This document shows, piece after piece, positions 11,026-22,013 of a stretch of DNA of 64,000 nt. The notes under the pieces were generated by a model. That model had not been told where the DNA came from. It did not search any database and was given only the letters and a program-made list of their open reading frames with translations. Source of the stretch: Eucommia ulmoides. Its lineage: Eukaryota > Streptophyta > Magnoliopsida > Garryales > Eucommiaceae. Every line of letters begins with the position of its first letter. Within the stretch, counting starts at the first letter, position 1. The stretch lies in the NCBI GenBank assembly GCA_016647705.1, contig CM028335.1, positions 40,120,712-40,184,711 of the forward strand. The letters are read 5' to 3'. Made by a program: the position numbers and the translations under genes.

Positions 11026-12801
11026 GTCGCATCATCCTTGAATTCCTCCTACTGTTACATACTACACAGTGGCTCCACTGTCTTCACATGGTCCGGGAAC
11101 CTTACAACCTCTGAGGACCAGGAGCTTGTTGAGAGGCATCTGGATCTGATTAAGGTCAGATAATTGTGTGATTTATATGGACTAAAAATTCTTTTGAAAT
11201 TTGCATAATTCTGATTATGTCATGAGTTACGTTTCCATGAAAAATTGTTGAAATTTGAAATGAAATACAAAGTGATAACTCGTCATTGCTGCATGGATAG
11301 AATTCCTTATGTCAATTTCTGCTTGGTGAAGCACTTGAAAATAAATATGCTTATCAGATAATGTGAACACCGTCATCTTAGTTGAACAATCACCTTAAAT
11401 CTACTTGTAACTATCTTCACTTGTCAGGGTTTGGCTTTATATATTTTTCACGTGTTGCACTTGCAGCCAAATATGCAGTCCAAACCACAAAAGGAAGGCT
11501 CAGAATCTGAACAATTTTGGGATTTGTTAGGTGGAAAATCTGAATACCCCAGTCAGAAGATTGGAAGAGATGCTGAAAGTGATCCTCATTTATTTTCTTG
11601 CACTTCTTTAAAAGGTGAGTAACCATTCCCTTAATTACTGTTGTTCATATAGTTTGATTAACCTTACTGTGAAGTGCTACTAATTTGGTCTTCTTCACAC
11701 CTGATTTTATTGAATGCTGTGCTGCTATCAGAGGATTTGAAGGTGTGTATTTCCCTGCAACTAATCACTTACTAAACCTTTAATTTATGCATCCGACCGT
11801 TAAATATAAACTTGTTTTTCCAATCACTCGCCTCCTAGTGAACGGGGAAGTGTAATTGGTTTTCTAAATATGTGTTGTATTCATCAAATGAACAATGGGA
11901 AAAATGTGGTGTATCTTATAACATTGGCACGATAATATCTCTGTTCATGACTTCAAACTAGAGTTATTTGCAGGTGACAGAAATATACAACTTCAACCAA
12001 GATGATCTGATGACTGAAGACATATTCATCCTTGATTGTCACTCGGAGATCTTTGTTTGGGTGGGGCAACAGGTTGATGTGAAGAATAAAGTCCGTGCTT
12101 TAAATATTGGGGAGGTATGCATCAAATCGTTTTTGTTTTCGTGAATTAAAATATTTAAACCACTAACACATTGATAATCTGGTTGAAATGGGAAACGCCT
12201 GGAACTTGGGAGTTACAGCTTCCAAGTTCGTTAATTCTTGAAATTGATTATGCACATCAGATGGATTGAGCCTTTTTTAGATTTTGTCAAGGCGAAAGCC
12301 CAACTAAAGCCATGGACCTAGTATTTAATTGACATTTTGGAATGTACCATGGGCTGGACAAATCCATGATTACCTTCTATTTTCTTGTTTTGGATACTAA
12401 CAACTGTGACGTAAACCGATCAAAGATTGAATTCCACACCAAGTTACAATGTGATCGTTCTTAGCAAGGTGTACTCATGTTCATTCTGAACCTTCACTTA
12501 TTTGGAACAGATATTTCTTGAACGGGATTTTCTTCTTGAGAAAATATCTCGTCAAGCTCCAATATATGTGGTTATGGAAGGGAGTGAGCCGCAATTTTTC
12601 ACGCGTTTCTTTGCATGGGACTCTGCTAAATCTGCAGTAAGCAAAACTGAATTATGGTGATGATTTTAATTAGATATTCATAACTTCATGATGTATTTAA
12701 TGCTTTTTATTTGTTAACAGATGCATGGTAACTCATTCCAAAGAAAACTTTCTATAGTTAGAAATGGGGCTACTCCTGCCCTGGATGTAAGTCTCTCTCT
12801 C

Positions 12802-12841
<40 letters not shown>

Positions 12842-14827
12842 CGCGCGCGCTCGTGTGTGTGTGTGATTATGCACATGAGATGATAATTTGGTTCAAGGGT
12901 TTTCGGTATGTGTCACTTTTAAAAGTCAACCTCTTTCACATGTCGGTGCCTCTTTGTAAATTCCTCTGCCTGTCAATGTTTGATATCTGGTAAAGTTTGA
13001 CGCAAGAAAAGTGAGTGCTGGAAATTGCAATGGCTATGGTATCAATACACTGGATGCTTATTTTTCAAACATATGATTTGCAATTTTTTTTTTTTTTTTG
13101 ATTTATTTGTTTTGCTCTAAGAACTCATAATATTTTCACAGTTATAATTTTCGTAAATCATGTTTGTTTGATTTTCCAGTGGCCCATGTGCCCTGTAATT
13201 TTTTGACATTTTCTCTTCTTGTTGTAACATCCTGTATTAATTTGGTTGAATTTCCTTTTTGCAATGCCTTTTGTGAGCTATGCCATCCATTCGGAAGCTA
13301 AAGAATTCGCAGTTTTTATAGCTTACAGTATCAACCAAGCACCCAGTTATGAAACAAAACATGTAATGAGTTTTCTGTTTTCTAGTAGAATGAAGCATCA
13401 TTTATGTTGTTATCAAAGATTATATTCTTCAAACCAGACAAAAAATAAAAATTGTATTTTCTGTGTGGTGGAGGTAAGTGTGTGTACTACAAATACAACA
13501 TCATCTGTATGCCACCACAATCTAAGTTTTACTGATTTGACATTGATAAAACTGGTGCAACTTGATTAATGGTCAAGTCGTCCCGGGTCCATTGTGCCAA
13601 CGTTCTCCGCCCGTTGCACGATACACATTAAACACAACAATGGCTTAAATTCCTGCAGTTATAAACTTGACTCCTGAGACAGTAAGGAAAAAAGTGAAGG
13701 GTCTATAGCTCAGTGGTTATGTGCCATCGCTTCGTGGGGTAGATTTGGGGCTTGAGTTGATGGAGTGACATCAATTCCTGGTTGATGGGGAAAAATTCCT
13801 TATAAAAATTCAAGTGGAAAATCTGATATCATTCTCATTTTATTAACTTGTGAAAAGTATCACTTAGCTTAGCAAGCAGGGCCTTTATCCAAGGTTGAGG
13901 GTTTATCTTATACATATCCATGTTAATGTTCGTGCTTAGCTAGTTATGATTTTCCCATGCATGTTGGCTTCTTTTCTGATCAAGCTCGTGTGGAATTTAT
14001 AGAAACCAAAAAGGAGGACTCCTGTATCATATGGTGGAAGGTCTGCTGCACCAGAAAAATCACAGCGGTCGAGAAGCATGTCTTTCAGTCCTGACCGAGT
14101 TCGTGTTAGAGGCAGGTCTCCAGCTTTCAATGCTTTAGCTGCTACTTTTGAAAGCCCAAATGCAAGGAACCTCTCAACTCCTCCTCCAGTTGTGAGGAAG
14201 ATTTATCCAAAATCTGTGACTCCAGATGCAGCAAAACTTGCTTCCAGATCCACTGCTATAGCAGCACTAAGTTCAACATACGAAAAACCGGCACCTGCCC
14301 GAGATACTAATTTACCGCGTTCTATCAAAGGTATTAATCATCGATATTCATTTCCTTTAACTTGCGTAGTTACGCCTTTTACCAGTAATTTCACATTCTA
14401 AATACTGCTGCGTCATGAATGAAGCGAGCCCAGAGGCACCAAGACCAAAACCAGATACAAACTCCGAGGAGAACTCTATGAGCAGCAGGATAGAAGCCCT
14501 GACAATACAGGAAGATGTGAAAGAGGGTGAAGTTGAAGATGAAGAAGGGCTTCCAATATACCCATACGAACGCCTTAAAATATCGTCAACAGAACCCGTC
14601 ACAGAGATTGATGTTACCAAGCGGGAGGTACGTTTTCTGCATTGCATTGTATATTGCGACAAGATTATATTTATTACTTGTTTTACTGAGATTGGAAAAA
14701 CTATTGTATGTAGACTTATCTGTCTTCACAAGAGTTCAGAGAGAAATTCGGTATGGCTAAGGATGCTTTCTACAAGTTGCCTAAATGGAAACAGAATAAG
14801 CTGAAAATGGCTCTCCAATTGTTTTGA
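11026..14827 (+). CDS. VLN4: Villin, C-terminal exons (VLN4/VLN5 type)
   Basis: Actin-filament bundling and severing protein of the villin/gelsolin family, cytoplasmic. Nine coding exons: 11026-11154, 11467-11614, 11732-11742, 11974-12114, 12511-12636, 12721-12786, 14003-14330, 14425-14627, 14714-14827. All phases agree and they give about 421 residues plus TGA. They encode the later gelsolin repeats ([70 protein letters not shown]), the Ser/Pro-rich linker ([18 protein letters not shown]) and the complete headpiece ending [17 protein letters not shown]. Plant villins have about 960 residues, so roughly the first 540 are absent. Their exons were not found upstream in the window and probably lie before base 1. 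Introns are GT-AG. The first donor (AAG|GTCAGA) and the acceptor at 14424 are weak. VLN4 is favoured over VLN5 from remembered sequence only. Confidence 0.93.
11732..11742 (+). other. VLN4: 11-bp micro-exon of villin
   Basis: The preceding exon ends one base into a codon (AAA G) at 11614 and the next exon starts in phase 0 at 11974 with GTGACAGAAATATAC. The only sequence that restores the frame and the family's K-x-x-LKVTEIYNF stretch is AGGATTTGAAG, bounded by CAG and GTGTGT. It adds E-D-L-K. Confidence 0.85.
12791..12865. repeat. Compound CT/GT/GC microsatellite in villin intron
   Basis: A CT run is followed by (GT)n, about 18 bases of alternating GC, then (GT)n again, directly after the donor at 12787. 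Alternating purine-pyrimidine tracts of this type are prone to Z-DNA and to length polymorphism. Confidence 0.95.
13699..13835 (+). mobile_element. Possible tRNA-derived SINE in villin intron
   Basis: TAGCTCAGTGGTTA (13706-13719) is a good RNA polymerase III A-box in the setting of a tRNA head (GGGTCTATAGCTCAG). A degraded B-box-like stretch follows around 13740-13760, and the element fades into A/T-rich sequence. No clear terminal duplication was found. The intact A-box alone makes this tentative. Confidence 0.4.
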
Positions 14828-15400
14828 TTGCCCTGTGAGGTCTTGTTTTCTGATCTTCAGCTTCCTACTCTCAAATGGACGAAAACTTGCCTTCATACAC
14901 GTATGTTTCTTCTATCATGACATTAACCAATTTGGTCCCATCTATTCACTCAGAACTGAAGTTTTGCTCTAACTGTTCCTTGTTTATTATTGTACGGCAG
15001 AGGTTCAATTTCTCAAGTGTGAGGGACAGCATCAGTGCATTTTTAGCTGCTTCTGCTCCCAAAGATCTTTGTTTTTTTCTCTCATGATTGGTGGACCAAA
15101 ATGGATATAAGTTTCCTATATTCTTCCCTTATGGTGGCTTGGGTTTCAGAGTAGTATTTTTGTTTCTCCTTTCTTTTAGTTGCTTGGTATTCTTTACGGT
15201 CACAGGATTGTTGTGAGCTTGCATTTTTGTCTGCATTTTTTTTCACCATTGATTTTACAGAGAAATTAGGTGGTTTGCAAATGCAAAAGTTTAGGTTGTA
15301 ATGCTTTATGAGGATGGACAGTGTGTACAGCTGAGTGTAAAAGCCAGTCGACTTGTTTATTTTGCCAATAAATTGAGGTGTGATTTTTAGCTTTCCCCCA
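14828..15400 (+). other. VLN4: Villin 3' UTR with likely intron and poly(A) signal
   Basis: Downstream of the stop, CACAC|GTATGT at 14901 and GTACGGCAG ending at 15000 would remove a 100-bp 3'-UTR intron. AATAAA at 15367-15372 is a candidate polyadenylation signal. The intron is inferred from splice-site quality only. Confidence 0.5.
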
Positions 15401-16334
15401 GCAAAAGGTTTTTGTAATTTTTGAAATTTCGTGGTTTCTCGTCAAGTAACTGCTGGCTGGCCGGCCAGCCTGTAATGAGAACTATCACATATACCAGTTT
15501 GTGTTTTCTTCAATCCGTCGTTTCAATGGTATTTACGTTTTCTTCTACTCTTTTTTACAGTGAGTTTGTTTGGACCAAATGGGCGTGGAATTGAATTGCA
15601 ATTCAACTTTTGATTTTAATTTTTTTGTTTGGTTATCCATTAGAATAAAAACTATGATTCCGGTAGAATTAAAATGGATGGAATTAGATTCCATATTTTA
15701 TGGACCGGAATTGAATTTCATATTTTCAGGTAGGGTGTTTTTTGAGTTACACTTAAAATACTTCACCTCATTTTGGTTCATATTCTCAAATTGACAGAGG
15801 CTTTAATATTTCCTATAAATTAAGTTTGTCAATTTAGTTCTCTATTAATTTGAATAAGAAAATAAAAACAAAATATTATTGATTAAATGATAGAAACAAT
15901 AATATTTTGTTCTGAATTTATAATTTTATTTTAGAAAAGAAAATAGATTTTATTTTTTTTTCTGATATTCCACTTTTGTTACGGGAATAGAAATATGTTT
16001 TTTTTGTTCTCGATTGTTTTTGTTGTTTTGAAATAGAAACATGTTTTTTGTTTTTTATACAAATTTATATTTTGAACAAAAATAAAATTTTAAAAGCGAA
16101 AAAATCAGTTCATGTTCTCAAAATAGAAACATAAATTTTAAAACAAATATTATGTTATCGTTCTCGAAACAGAAACAAAAATCTAAGAACAAAAAATCTA
16201 TTTGTTTTCCTGAGTAGAAATTTGAGAACAAAAAAAATCTATATAGAAAATAGAAGTGAAAAGAATAAAAATATATGTTTATATTCTTAAACAAAAACAA
16301 ATATTGGACTTTTTCAAATGTCACTATCCAAATG
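15401..16334. other. Intergenic, AT-rich, no gene
   Basis: Contains a perfect 16-base palindrome (GGCTGGCCGGCCAGCC, 15455-15470). From 15840 it is very AT-rich, with repeated GAAACA/TTTTGTTCT words on both strands that suggest a decayed inverted-repeat element without clear ends. Confidence 0.45.
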
Positions 16335-16530
16335 GTCATGCACTGTGACCTGGACCAGGGGACCCTAGTGAGGCCCCTGATTGAAATCGCGCACTTGACT
16401 ATTGAGTTGGGCAGATGGATAGTGTCAACTCAAATTCCTGTATCTCTCTAATATGAACTTCAATTTAATTATAAAACTAGTCATTGAAGTTTAGGAAGTC
16501 TACTTTCATATGCAACTTGTTTCATCCCAA
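16335..16530 (+). repeat. Dispersed direct repeat, copy 1
   Basis: Shares GGACCAGGGGACCC, CCTNATTGAAATC and TTAGGAAGTCTACTTTCATATG with 21355-21540 in the same order and orientation. This is probably a decayed LTR or leader segment of an unidentified plant retroelement. Confidence 0.6.
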
Positions 16531-17280
16531 AATTCTTATTGTAGACTTAGTTATGGATCAAAAGAGTTCACAATGATTTGTAATATAGTACCCGTAAACC
16601 GTGACTTTTATCTTTAATTTTATTAAAGCAGTCAAGACATGTTTGAACACAAAAAATGAACTTGTAAGAGATAAATACACAATTAAGAACCTAGAAAAAT
16701 AGATTTAAGGGATAAAATAAAAATGAAAACCGGAACGATCACACCCCAAAACCTACATTTTGTTAGTCCTTCAGCAAAACAAAAGTCAATTACCGAATGT
16801 GAATCCAATTTCGTAGGAAACACAATTGCAAATAACATATAAAATAAATCTTTAAACCCTTAGGTGATCCCCTAGTGGACAAGTTTAGTCTCGTGAGAAT
16901 TTACAGTGATGATATCCACAAACATCTCAGAATTCTGAATGATTGATTTTAAATCCCCAAAAGAATTTGTATCTAGCCCAATGACATGTCAAATTAGATA
17001 ACAATTGTAAGATTTCAATCGTAGCACGTACGTCATTTTAGTTGTATTTTAGAGTAACTGGAAAAATTCGAGGTGAAATTGGGTCAATTAAAATTTAAAT
17101 TAAAAAACAAATTAGGGGTCAATTCGCAAATTTAGAAACATTAAATCCAAACTTTGGGAGGTAAATTAACATTTAACTTTTAATTAAAACTTTTAGGGGT
17201 GAAATTGCAATTTAAGAAATTCTTAAAAGTGGACTTGGACTAAAATGGAGATTTTAAAAAGTTAGCGGGAGAAAAGAGTA
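16531..17280. other. Decayed repeat, no gene
   Basis: AT-rich, with phrases such as GGGGTCAATTCGCAAATTTAG that are typical of plant LTRs. It ends in an (AT)n tract followed by a G run (about 17287-17327). Confidence 0.35.
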
Positions 17281-17559
17281 ATTTAACAAAAAATTATTAT
17301 ATATATATATATATGGGGGGGGGGGGGCGCACATATGTGTGTGATCGTGAGCTCAGCCGGCCAGAAGGAGAGAGAGGAGCAGGCGACGTGGCCGGAGGAG
17401 CTCAATGCTTAAACCACTAATTACATGCATATAAATATTTGTTCATGCATGTAATGATCACCAAAATCTCAAAAGAAGAAATAGAAAACAAAGAAGAAAG
17501 AGAGAGGATTGGAGGTGTTGGTCGGTCCGGTGGGAATCGTCGGATTGTTCGTGATCGCC

Positions 17560-18335
17560 GGCGGTGTGGAAGTGTTCGTCCGACGAATCGCATGTGTGTG
17601 TTGTCATCGCTGGTATACATCGTCGTTCGACCGGTGAGTGGGAGTAATGGGGTCGGCCGATCAGTGTGTGTAACTATGTGTGTGTGTGTCCTGTTTTCCG
17701 TTCATCGTCGTCGGAGATGTGGGATCGTCGCCGTTCATTGCCGTTGTTTGTGTGCTACGGTATATGTGTGTTCTGTGCATGGTTGTGTGTATGTATTTGG
17801 TCACCGGTGCTGTGGGTTTTGTTGGTGGTGTGTGTGTATGTGATCATCGTCAGCGGTGGAAAATTAGAGAGAGAGAGAACAGTGGGTGTGGGTGTGATGT
17901 GTGTCGGTAAGTGGGTGTGTGTTCCTTTGTTGGTTCCAACGGGTATATTCGGCTGTCAGTTTGTGTGGATTCATGTTTGTGTGTTCATCGATGGTTGTGT
18001 GCGTGTGTTCCTCCGTGGTTTGGAGATTTCATATGTATGTGGGTGTGTTTCTCCGGCAGTGGTTGCTGCTCCGGTGGTGATCCGTTGAAGGGCAGTGTAT
18101 GGTTGTGTGTTCTGTCTGTGTGTGTGTGTGCATGTGTTCGTCATGTATATGTTGTTGTGTATGTGTGTGTGTGTGGTCGGCCATTCGGTCGCCGGAGAAG
18201 GGTGTGTCGTCGTCAAATTTTAGAAAAGAGAGAGAAGTGGGTCGTCGTTCGTGGGGGTTACAGCGCCGACCGTGTGTGTGTGTGTCGCTGTTCTGCGTGT
18301 GTGTGTGAGGTTCGGGGGTGTGTGGCGTGACCGGA
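17560..18335 (+). repeat. GT-rich low-complexity region
   Basis: Imperfect TGTGTG runs are mixed with GC-rich words (GTCGCCGG, CGTCGTTCG). The skew leaves several overlapping open frames of 70-140 codons rich in Val and Cys, in more than one frame and on both strands. That indicates composition, not selection for protein. A pure A run at 18380-18398 closes it. It may be the untranslated leader of a non-autonomous LTR element. Confidence 0.6.
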
Positions 18336-18954
18336 GCAAGGTCAGACGGTGGCGAGTCCCAGAATCGGAAGCAAATAACAAAAAAAAAAAAAAAAAAAGA
18401 AGGGAAAAAGAAAAAAGAAAAGGAAATTACGCAAACCACCGCACTGAAAATCAAAAACCCATCTCGTGGTCGCCAAACGATTCGGAAACAGGTAAAATTT
18501 CAATCGATTATTAATTTTCGTTAAATTAAATTTTATTTAGCGTTACAAATCCTAAAATCGTAATAATTTCGTAACGATTAATTAATTTTAATTACATGGT
18601 ACATAAAATAGTAATGATTCGGAATATAGGGTCTGCATTGCATGATTCAGATGTTTTAGATAAGATATTAATTTAGGCTCTATCACTATTAGGTTCGCAG
18701 GCACCGGTGTCCCGATAGAGTGTAGTCAGTGAAGGTTTTGGAGAGCGGATAACGAGATGAGTGTACTGTCTTCTTGCCAAACTATTTTCTATATATATGA
18801 TGATGACATATGTGCTTACTTACACTGTACGATTTCATAAATGATATGGATCAAGCAGGTTTTTGGGGTGAGTTGGTAAAATGAATTTCCGAGGAATTGT
18901 GTTGGTTTCTAAAAAGAAGGATAAAAAATAATTTTCGTTGGATATGGGTGGTTT

Positions 18955-19152
18955 ATATTCTCCCCATAAGGGGTATGAATTTTTGACGATGTGGTGTGCA
19001 AATGTATTTCTTCCCATAAGGGATGTGGATTTTTAACTATACTGATGATTTTGATTATGTCATAGTTGTTCTCCTTGAAAGGGGTGTGGATTATATTTCT
19101 CCCCATAAGGGGTGTGGATTATATTTATCCCCAAAAGGGGTGTGGATATTTC
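18955..19152 (+). repeat. Tandem hairpin repeats (CCCC-loop-GGGG units)
   Basis: Five units of about 26-60 bp each carry a short inverted core: CTCCCCATAAGGGGT, CTTCCCATAAGGGAT, CTCCTTGAAAGGGGT, CTCCCCATAAGGGGT and ATCCCCAAAAGGGGT, followed by a shared (A/G)TG(G/A)ATT tail. The second unit changes both sides of the stem and keeps the pairing. Function unknown. Confidence 0.8.
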
Positions 19153-19489
19153 GTAGGAAGGCATTTTTACGGATGTTACGGTACCGTTGCAACTCCCGAT
19201 CGTGAGGTTAAAACAATCACTATGGCTAGCCAGTGTGTGTTGTGGTGGAGTGATGATTTGAGATGTGTGTTTGAGATATGGTGTTTTACTTATATTGGGT
19301 TATTTATTATTTATTATGGTAATTGATATGATTTTATACTAGATGGATTTGGATGAAACTTATCTATATCACTTTATTTTTACTGCTTATATACTGGAGA
19401 TTTTACGAGCTATGTCGTGTTTATATACTTACGTTTGATCCATTTAGATATTGTAGAATGATTTATTATTACAAAATATTTTACTAAGA

Positions 19490-19812
19490 AGGCAGTACAC
19501 TCGCAGGTGAAATAGCTAGGAGTCGGTCGGTCCCCTACTGGCGCTAAATAGAGTTATGCGGGTCATGCAATGGAGTCATTTGAGAGAAATTTTGAGGCGA
19601 GGTGTTAGAGATGAATCTAAGTGAGATTCATGGGATTCATTGGTTGTTCTTATATTTGGGACGGTATGTCCCTATCAGTTGGAATTATGTATATGTTGTA
19701 TAGATCATTTGTTTGTATATTATCATATCGTGGTTGTCTAGTCAGTTAGGTGATGTCATGTCGACGTCACGCCGGTCCCATGGTGACAGGAGTCCGGGGT
19801 GGAGTGTGACAA
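19490..19812 (+). repeat. LTR-end-like relic
   Basis: The stretch ending GTCCGGGGTGGAGTGTGACA resembles the 3' ends of many plant gypsy LTRs, and it contains GTCGACGTCACGCCGGTCCC. No matching partner or target-site duplication was found. Family assignment is from memory and weak. Confidence 0.35.
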
Positions 19813-21354
19813 CAATAAAGTCAACTAAAATAACCATTGATCTCCTAGTATATAACTCCTAATAATATCTATAATTTTACCCTCAGCATGCAAATCAACC
19901 TTAATTTATAATGAATCAACTAGATAATAATTATTTACTTGAACCTTACCAATCAAATAACTTTCCTTTCCTCTTCTTTTTTTATTTTTTTATTTTTTTA
20001 TTTTTTTTAACAAGAATGCATTGTAAATACCTATCTAAAATGTACATGTAACAAGTGTTAGGTCAATAATCCAAATCCAGTTGACTCAGACATTAGGTGT
20101 AAAGGCACCCTAAAGGCTTACTAACTCAAGCATCTTATGTTTCGGGGTTAACTAGTCCCTTGTTGTCCTAACAATTATTTTCTCATTTTGATGTGAACAC
20201 TCACTATTTGTTGAGGCAAGAGGGCCCAGTTACTCAGTTGAAGCTCAGTGTTAAGACATAAAATTATTATTGTTTTTATTCTTAATTTTTTTACACTCAC
20301 AATCACATTTTTACCGAACACTTTTTCAAGGACAAGCTATCATCATGCTAATACTCAGCAAACCACTACAAGTACTAAATTTAAATTTAAAAAAAAAAAA
20401 AAAAAAAGTCAGAATGCATGCAAAAGGGTAAAAAACTGATAAATATTTAAAAGTCAATACCAGGTCACAATCATTTATCCAATTAATCGCTCAAACATAA
20501 TATCTCTATCTAGTACTGCATACTGATGTAATATAGTGTCAAAATAGGGTGTCGAACCATGGACATCGGCTTGTAATTATTAGTTCCTAATTATTTTTCT
20601 TTCTTTAGCAAATATAAATTTTGATTTCAAGTTCTAAGTTTCAATTGCAAGAAATTAAAAAATTAAATTTAAACAATGAACATGAAAAACCGGGTTAGGA
20701 ATTATGATTGCATATTTTGGGTATTGTGTTATTTTTACATTCTCTTTCGAACTCAGATATGTGCAAACGAGCGTCCTCAATTACAAGTTAGAACTACTCA
20801 GAAATATCATATTGATTATTCGTCGACATGATTTATCTTCGGTATTTAATTTCTACATTACTATTATCTAGGATGAATTAAAATTTTGACATAAACCACA
20901 TTCAAAAAGAATATTGTTGTATGACCTTTAGATCTTAGACAGGAACTAGATCAACGTTCTAGAGCAATTATGTTCAAAACCAAAATTTCTACAAGAATTT
21001 TTGAAAATAAATTTAATCACATTAAAATCAAATTAAATAACAAGATTCATCGTATACAATTTTTTACACAGATCCAAAATTAAATTGAAAATATAAAATT
21101 ATATAAACCCAAAATATTTTACCGTAAACTTCACCCAATCGAAGGAGATTAGCCTCTCATCTTAGCATAGATCAATGTTTTCTTGGATGTAATGCTCAAA
21201 ATTGCCATCTTTGCTCTCTTCTCTAGAACCCTAGCCGTCATTCCTTCAAGGATGGATGAATCATAGAATGAATGATTCACTAACTCATATTTCCGCCCCC
21301 TTAGATTGCCAAAACAGAGACATTTCAATACGAACAGCACATGCGCGACTTAAA
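19813..21354. other. No gene recognised
   Basis: AT-rich, with T/A homopolymer tracts at about 19978-20009 and 20388-20407. The stretch near 20545 (GGGTGTCGAACCATGGACATCGG) resembles a motif common in plant LTR leaders. Nothing coding was seen. Confidence 0.4.
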
Positions 21355-21540
21355 AGGTCATGCACGCGAACTGGACCAGGGGACCCAAGTGATTCCCCTA
21401 ATTGAAATCACACACTTTACTTTGGGCAGAAGGGTATTTTCAACTTCGAATTTTCGTATCTCTCTCACATAAACTCAGATTTAGCTATATAATCAGTCGT
21501 TGAAAATGTTAGGAAGTCTACTTTCATATGATTTTTTTTC
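21355..21540 (+). repeat. Dispersed direct repeat, copy 2
   Basis: Partner of 16335-16530, same orientation, moderately diverged. Confidence 0.6.
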
Positions 21541-21784
21541 TCATTCAAACTATAGACTCGATGATGAGAACCAATTGAGGAGGCCTTTGCGTGGTGTTCG
21601 AGAACACCGAGAGGAGATTTGGTGTGGCCTTGGAGGTGTAGACAGTGAAGAAGAGAGAACAACGAAAAAAGAAGGGGGAAAAAAAAGAAAAAAAAAAAAA
21701 AGATAAAAGATAAAATGAATAAAACATAAATAAATATAAAAAAAAAAAAATTATAATTTTGTCCCTAATTCCGTCCAATTTGAC

Positions 21785-21920
21785 AAGAAATTTAACAAAA
21801 GGACATTTTAAAACCACTTTCATATTTACAGGGTTAAAACTCAGATACAACAAAGTTATTAGACCATATAGAAATGTGTCAATACTAGAAGGTCTAAAAT
21901 GAAATTTGCGCACCAAAAAA
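21785..21920 (+). repeat. Partial copy of fold-back element end
   Basis: AGAAATGTGTCAATACTAG, GGTCTAAAATGAAAT and neighbouring words match the right arm of the fold-back element (about 27200-27325). Only one arm is present, so this is a truncated relative. Confidence 0.5.
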
Positions 21921-22013
21921 AGTCTTAGCCCAAATAAGTCTTTAGGTCACATAGTCAGTTAAATGACTGTGTGACTTAGCGCTCTCTCTCTTAAACGAGT
22001 TAACTGTCATTTC

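Noticed and set aside
15455-15470. 16-base perfect palindrome GGCTGGCCGGCCAGCC as a regulatory operator or terminator
   Set aside because: Isolated, downstream of the villin poly(A) signal, with no second site or supporting context.
17439-18514. Overlapping Cys/Val-rich and basic frames as a secreted peptide gene
   Set aside because: Open in several frames and both strands, explained by GT-rich composition.
18955-19152. CRISPR-like array
   Set aside because: Units are contiguous with irregular spacing and no unique spacers, in a plant nuclear context.
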